The notes under the pieces were generated by a model that made no database searches, was not told where the DNA came from, and saw only the letters and a program-made list of their open reading frames with translations. Shown here in pieces: positions 60,197 through 64,000 of a stretch of 64,000 bases of DNA. Source of the stretch: Streptococcus salivarius (lineage in GTDB: Bacteria; Bacillota; Bacilli; Lactobacillales; Streptococcaceae); NCBI RefSeq assembly GCF_009738225.1, contig NZ_CP018187.1, positions 878,501-942,500 on the forward strand, read 5' to 3'. Positions within the stretch are counted from its first letter, which is position 1, and each line of letters starts with the position of its first letter. Both the position numbers and the translations under genes were made by a program.

Positions 60197-63100
60197 GGAC
60201 CTCAAGGTTTGGTTCAAACTGGAACAGTAACCTTCACAGAAGGTGATGAAGTAGCGCCAATTAACAAGGATTCAATTACCCTTCTTGATGAAAATGGTCA
60301 GCCAGCAGCATCAGTAGAAGCGAAATCACCAGCAGGTGATGTAATCGGTACCTTCACCGTTGATAAAGAAACAGGTGTTGTGACCTTCACCCCAACGGAT
60401 AAATCTTATTCAGGTGATGTTGTCCCAGTTAAGGTTCAAGCAGCTGATACAAATGGTACAACAGTAGAAACAACTTACACACCTAAGATTACTCCAGTTG
60501 TCCCAACTTCTGAAGATGCAACATCGACAGATATCCAAGGTCAAACACAATCTGGTAAACCAACCTTTACTGAAGGTGATCCAAATGTTCCAATTGATGA
60601 AGATACACCAGCGACCTTTGAAGATGGATCAACTACGAAGACAGTAGATGGTGAAGGAACATACACCGTTTCTCCAGATGGTACAGTAACTTTCGTACCA
60701 GAAAAATCATTTACTGGAACTGCTTCAGGTGTAACAGTGAAACGTATGGATAAGAACGGAACTGAAATCACAGCTAAGTACACACCAACAGTAACTCCTG
60801 TAACACCGACAGCGACACCAGTTGAAACAACAGGTAAACAAGGTCAAACCCAAACAGGTAAGCCTGAATTTACTGAAGGTGATAGTCGTGTACCAATGAA
60901 CGATGACGTTCCAGCTACTTTCGACGATGGTTCAACTACGAAGACAGTTGATGGAGTTGGTACCTACACAGTAGCAGCTGACGGAACAGTAACCTTTGTT
61001 CCTGAGAAATCATTCACAGGTAAAGCGCCGGCCGTAACGGTTGTTCGTGAAGATAAGAACGGAACCAAAGCTTCTGCGACTTACACACCAACTGTGACTC
61101 CAGTAACTCCAACAGCAACACCAGCTGAATCTACGGGACCTCAAGGTTTGGTTCAAACTGGAACAGTAACCTTCACAGAAGGTGACCCAGTTGCACCAAT
61201 CGATAAGGATACCATTACTCTTCTTGATGAAACTGGTCAGCCAGCAGCATCAGTAGAAGCGAAATCACCAGCAGGTGACGTGATTGGTACCTTCACCGTT
61301 GATAAAGAAACAGGTGTGGTTACTTTCACACCAACGGATAAATCTTATTCAGGTGATGTTGTCCCAGTTAAGGTTCAAGCAGCTGATACAAATGGTACAA
61401 CAGTAGAAACAACTTACACACCTAAGATTACTCCAGTTGTCCCAACTTCTGAAGATGCAACATCGACAGATATCCAAGGTCAAACACAATCTGGTAAACC
61501 AACCTTTACTGAAGGTGATCCAAATGTTCCAATTGATGAAGATACACCAGCGACCTTTGAAGATGGATCAACTACGAAGACAGTAGATGGTGAAGGAACA
61601 TACACCGTTTCTCCAGATGGTACAGTAACTTTCGTACCAGAAAAATCATTTACTGGAACTGCTTCAGGTGTAACAGTGAAACGTATGGATAAGAACGGAA
61701 CTGAAATCACAGCTAAGTACACGCCAACTGTGACTCCTGTAACACCGACAGCGACACCAGTTGAAACAACAGGTAAACAAGGTCAAACCCAAACAGGTAA
61801 GCCTGAATTTACTGAAGGTGATAGTCGTGTACCAATGAATGATGACGTTCCAGCTACTTTCGACGATGGTTCAACTACGAAGACAGTTGATGGAGTTGGT
61901 ACATACACAGTAGCAGCTGACGGAACAGTAACCTTTGTTCCTGAGAAATCATTCGTAGGAACAGCACCAGCTGTAACAGTGGTTCGTGAAGATAAGAACG
62001 GAACCAAAGCTTCTGCGACTTACACACCAACTGTGACTCCAGTAACTCCAACAGCAACTCCAGCTGAATCAGAAGCACCTCAAGGTGTGGTTCAAACTGG
62101 AACTGTGACCTTCACCGAAGGTGACCCAGTTGCACCAATCGATAAGGATACCATTACTCTTCTTGATGAAAATGGTCAGCCAGCAGAATCTGTAGTTGCT
62201 AAATCACCAGAAGGTAAAGAAATTGGTAGTTTCACAGTTGATAAAGAAACAGGTGTTGTAACCTTCACACCAACTGATAAATCTTACTCAGGTGATGTGG
62301 TTCCAGTTAAGGTTCAAGGTAAAGATACAAACGGAACAGTTGCTGAAACAACTTACACACCGAAGATCACTCCAGTTGTCCCAACTGCTGAACCTGCAAC
62401 ATCTACAGATATCCAAGGTAAAACACAAACAGGTACACCAAGCTTCACACCTGGTAACCCTGCAATCCCAATGGATGATGATGTACCAGCAACCTTTGAA
62501 GATGGCTCAACTACGAAGACCATTCCAGGAGAAGGAACTTACACAGTTGCACCAGATGGAACAGTAACCTTCGTACCAGAAAAATCATTTACTGGAGCAG
62601 GAACAGGCGTAACTGTGAAACGTGTGGATAAGAATGGAACTGAAATCACAGCTAAGTACACCCCAACTGTGACTCCTGTAACACCGACAGCGACACCAGT
62701 TGAAACAACAGGTAAACAAGGTCAAACCCAAACAGGTAAGCCTGAATTTACTGAAGGTGACAGTCGTGTACCAATGAATGACGATGTACCAGCAACATTT
62801 GAAGATGGTTCAACTACCAAGACTGTTGATGGTGTTGGTACATACACAGTAGCAGCAGACGGAACAGTAACCTTCGTACCAGAAAAATCATTCGTCGGAA
62901 CTGCGCCAGCTGTAACAGTGGTTCGTGAAGATAAGAACGGAACAAAAGCTTCCGCAACTTATACACCAACCGTAACACCAGTTACACCAACTGCAGAAGA
63001 TACAACATCTACTGACAAACAAGGTCAAACGCAAACAGGTACACCAACCTTCACACCAGGTAATCCAAATGTTCCAATGGATGATGATACACCTGCAACA

Positions 63101-64000
63101 TTTGAAGATGGCTCAACTACGAAGACCGTTCCTGGTGAAGGAACTTACACAGTTGCTCCAGACGGAACCGTAACCTTTGTTCCAGAAAAATCATTCACTG
63201 GAGAAGGTACAGGCGTAACGGTTAAACGTGTCGATAAGAACGGTACTCCAGTTACTGCTAAGTACACCCCAACTGTGACTCCAGTAACTCCAACAGCAAC
63301 TCCTGCTGAATCTGAAGCACCTCAAGGTGTGGTTCAAACTGGAACAGTAACCTTCACTGAAGGTGACCCAGTTGCACCAATTGACAAGGATACTATTACT
63401 CTTCTTGATGAAAATGGTCAGCCAGCAGCATCAGTAGAAGCGAAATCACCAGCAGGTGATGTGATCGGTACCTTCACTGTTGATAAAGAAACAGGTGTTG
63501 TGACCTTCACCCCAACGGATAAATCTTACTCAGGTGATGTGGTTCCAGTTAAGGTTCAAGGTAAAGATACAAACGGAACAGTTGCTGAAACAACTTACAC
63601 ACCGAAGATCACTCCAGTTGTCCCAACTGCTGAACCTGCAACATCTACAGATATCCAGGGTAAAACACAAACAGGTACACCAAGCTTCACACCTGGTAAC
63701 CCTGCAATCCCAATGGATGACGATGTACCAGCAACCTTTGAAGATGGCTCAACAACTAAAGTTATTCCAGGAGAAGGTACTTACACTGTAGCTCCTGATG
63801 GCACAGTAACCTTCGTCCCAGAAAAATCATTTACTGGAACTGCTTCAGGTGTAACAGTGAAACGTGTGGATAAGAACGGAACTGAAATCACAGCTAAGTA
63901 CACACCAACAGTAACTCCTGTAACACCGACATCGACACCAGTTGAAACAACAGGTAAACAAGGTCAAACCCAAACAGGTAAGCCTGAATTTACTGAAGGT
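60197..64000 (+). repeat. 939-bp super-repeats of the adhesin (303/333-bp units)
   Basis: Repeats start at 60197, 60530, 60833, 61136, 61469, 61772, 62075, 62408, 62711, 63014, 63317, 63650 and 63953. Spacing cycles 333, 303, 303 (sum 939), except for one extra 303 unit at 63014. The 333 unit opens PQGxVQTGTVTF; the 303 units open DIQGxTQ or GKQGQTQ. Blocks at 60530 and 61469 are nearly identical over hundreds of bases, which points to recent copying or homogenisation. Confidence 0.9.

Larger units (their letters stand above)
54498..64000 (+). pseudogene. Giant CshA-like fibrillar surface adhesin, frameshifted; 3' end outside window
   Basis: GTG start at 54498, with GGAGGA 8 bases upstream. 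Residues 1-42 are a YSIRK-type signal (RFSIRKLNVGVCSVLLGT, cut near VSA/DET). A Ser/Thr/Ala-rich segment runs to about 195, ending at RRRTRRALGDANDPN. A non-repetitive CshA-like domain of about 540 residues follows (ending GEVEDFKTQITF). Then CshA-type fibril repeats begin (DVQGATQT at 56733, DVQGASQT at 57156). At 57396-57404 the frame reads AAG GGG TAA where the repeat consensus needs AAG GGN GTA: one base is missing. The stop leaves 968 residues without a cell-wall anchor. The other frame (first base 57401) stays open to the window end, about 2200 codons and 21 more repeats. CshA proteins mediate fibronectin and interbacterial binding. Confidence 0.85.

Noticed and set aside
60541..61722. 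Minus-strand frames of 80 codons at 60541 and 61480, identical to each other
   Set aside because: They are shadows of two near-identical adhesin repeats 939 bp apart, not genes.
57401..64000. CRISPR-like array because of regular spacing
   Set aside because: The units are 303-357 bp coding repeats in one open frame, not 25-40 bp repeats with spacers.

Overview
The window looks like the chromosome of Streptococcus salivarius or a very close relative. It is low-GC Firmicute DNA with tandem GH70 glucosyltransferases whose N-termini and C-terminal glucan-binding repeats are of the oral streptococcal type. The second enzyme matches S. salivarius GtfJ, as I remember it, in length (1518 aa) and in its C-terminus. 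Most of the rest is ordinary streptococcal core genome. Many promoters are of the extended -10 (TGnTATAAT) kind.

Positions 1-17180 are a sucrose-to-glucan locus: a 5'-truncated glucosyltransferase (cut by the window edge), gtfJ, and a third enzyme that is probably gtfK. Acceptor-site motifs suggest that the first two make alpha-1,3-rich insoluble glucan and the third alpha-1,6 soluble glucan. Between gtfJ and gtfK lies a scrap yard of mobile DNA: a dead IS110-family element, an intact SemiSWEET sugar-transporter gene, and an IS256-family element disrupted by a 176-bp MITE-like repeat. The non-coding leader of the IS110 element keeps two stem/internal-loop/stem structures that resemble a bridge RNA.

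Positions 17200-41200 are housekeeping: rodA, an intact IS30-family element, hflX-hyp-rnz-SDR, a decayed small gene, a GNAT gene, recJ, apt, metA (with a MET-box), dnaD-nth, a membrane protein, the overlapping xseA-xseB-ispA-tlyA-argR-recN operon, degV-SGNH-DUF2140, hup, pyrD and gpmA. Positions 41200-42520 hold a small hxlR/SnoaL cassette bracketed by gpmA and a 324-bp, about 97.5% identical copy of the gpmA 3' end. A palindromic operator lies between its divergent genes.

Positions 42640-47786 are the leucine operon (leuA-leuB-DUF1294-leuC-leuD), behind a leader peptide with three adjacent Leu codons and a terminator/antiterminator. dnaE, pfkA and pyk follow. From 54498 to the window end runs a giant CshA-like fibrillar adhesin gene (YSIRK-type signal, Ser/Thr-rich segment, non-repetitive domain, at least 23 repeats). 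A one-base deletion at a G-run near 57400 separates the N-terminal 968 codons from about 2200 still-open repeat codons. The repeats show two levels of order: 303-357 bp units grouped into 1329-bp and 939-bp super-repeats.
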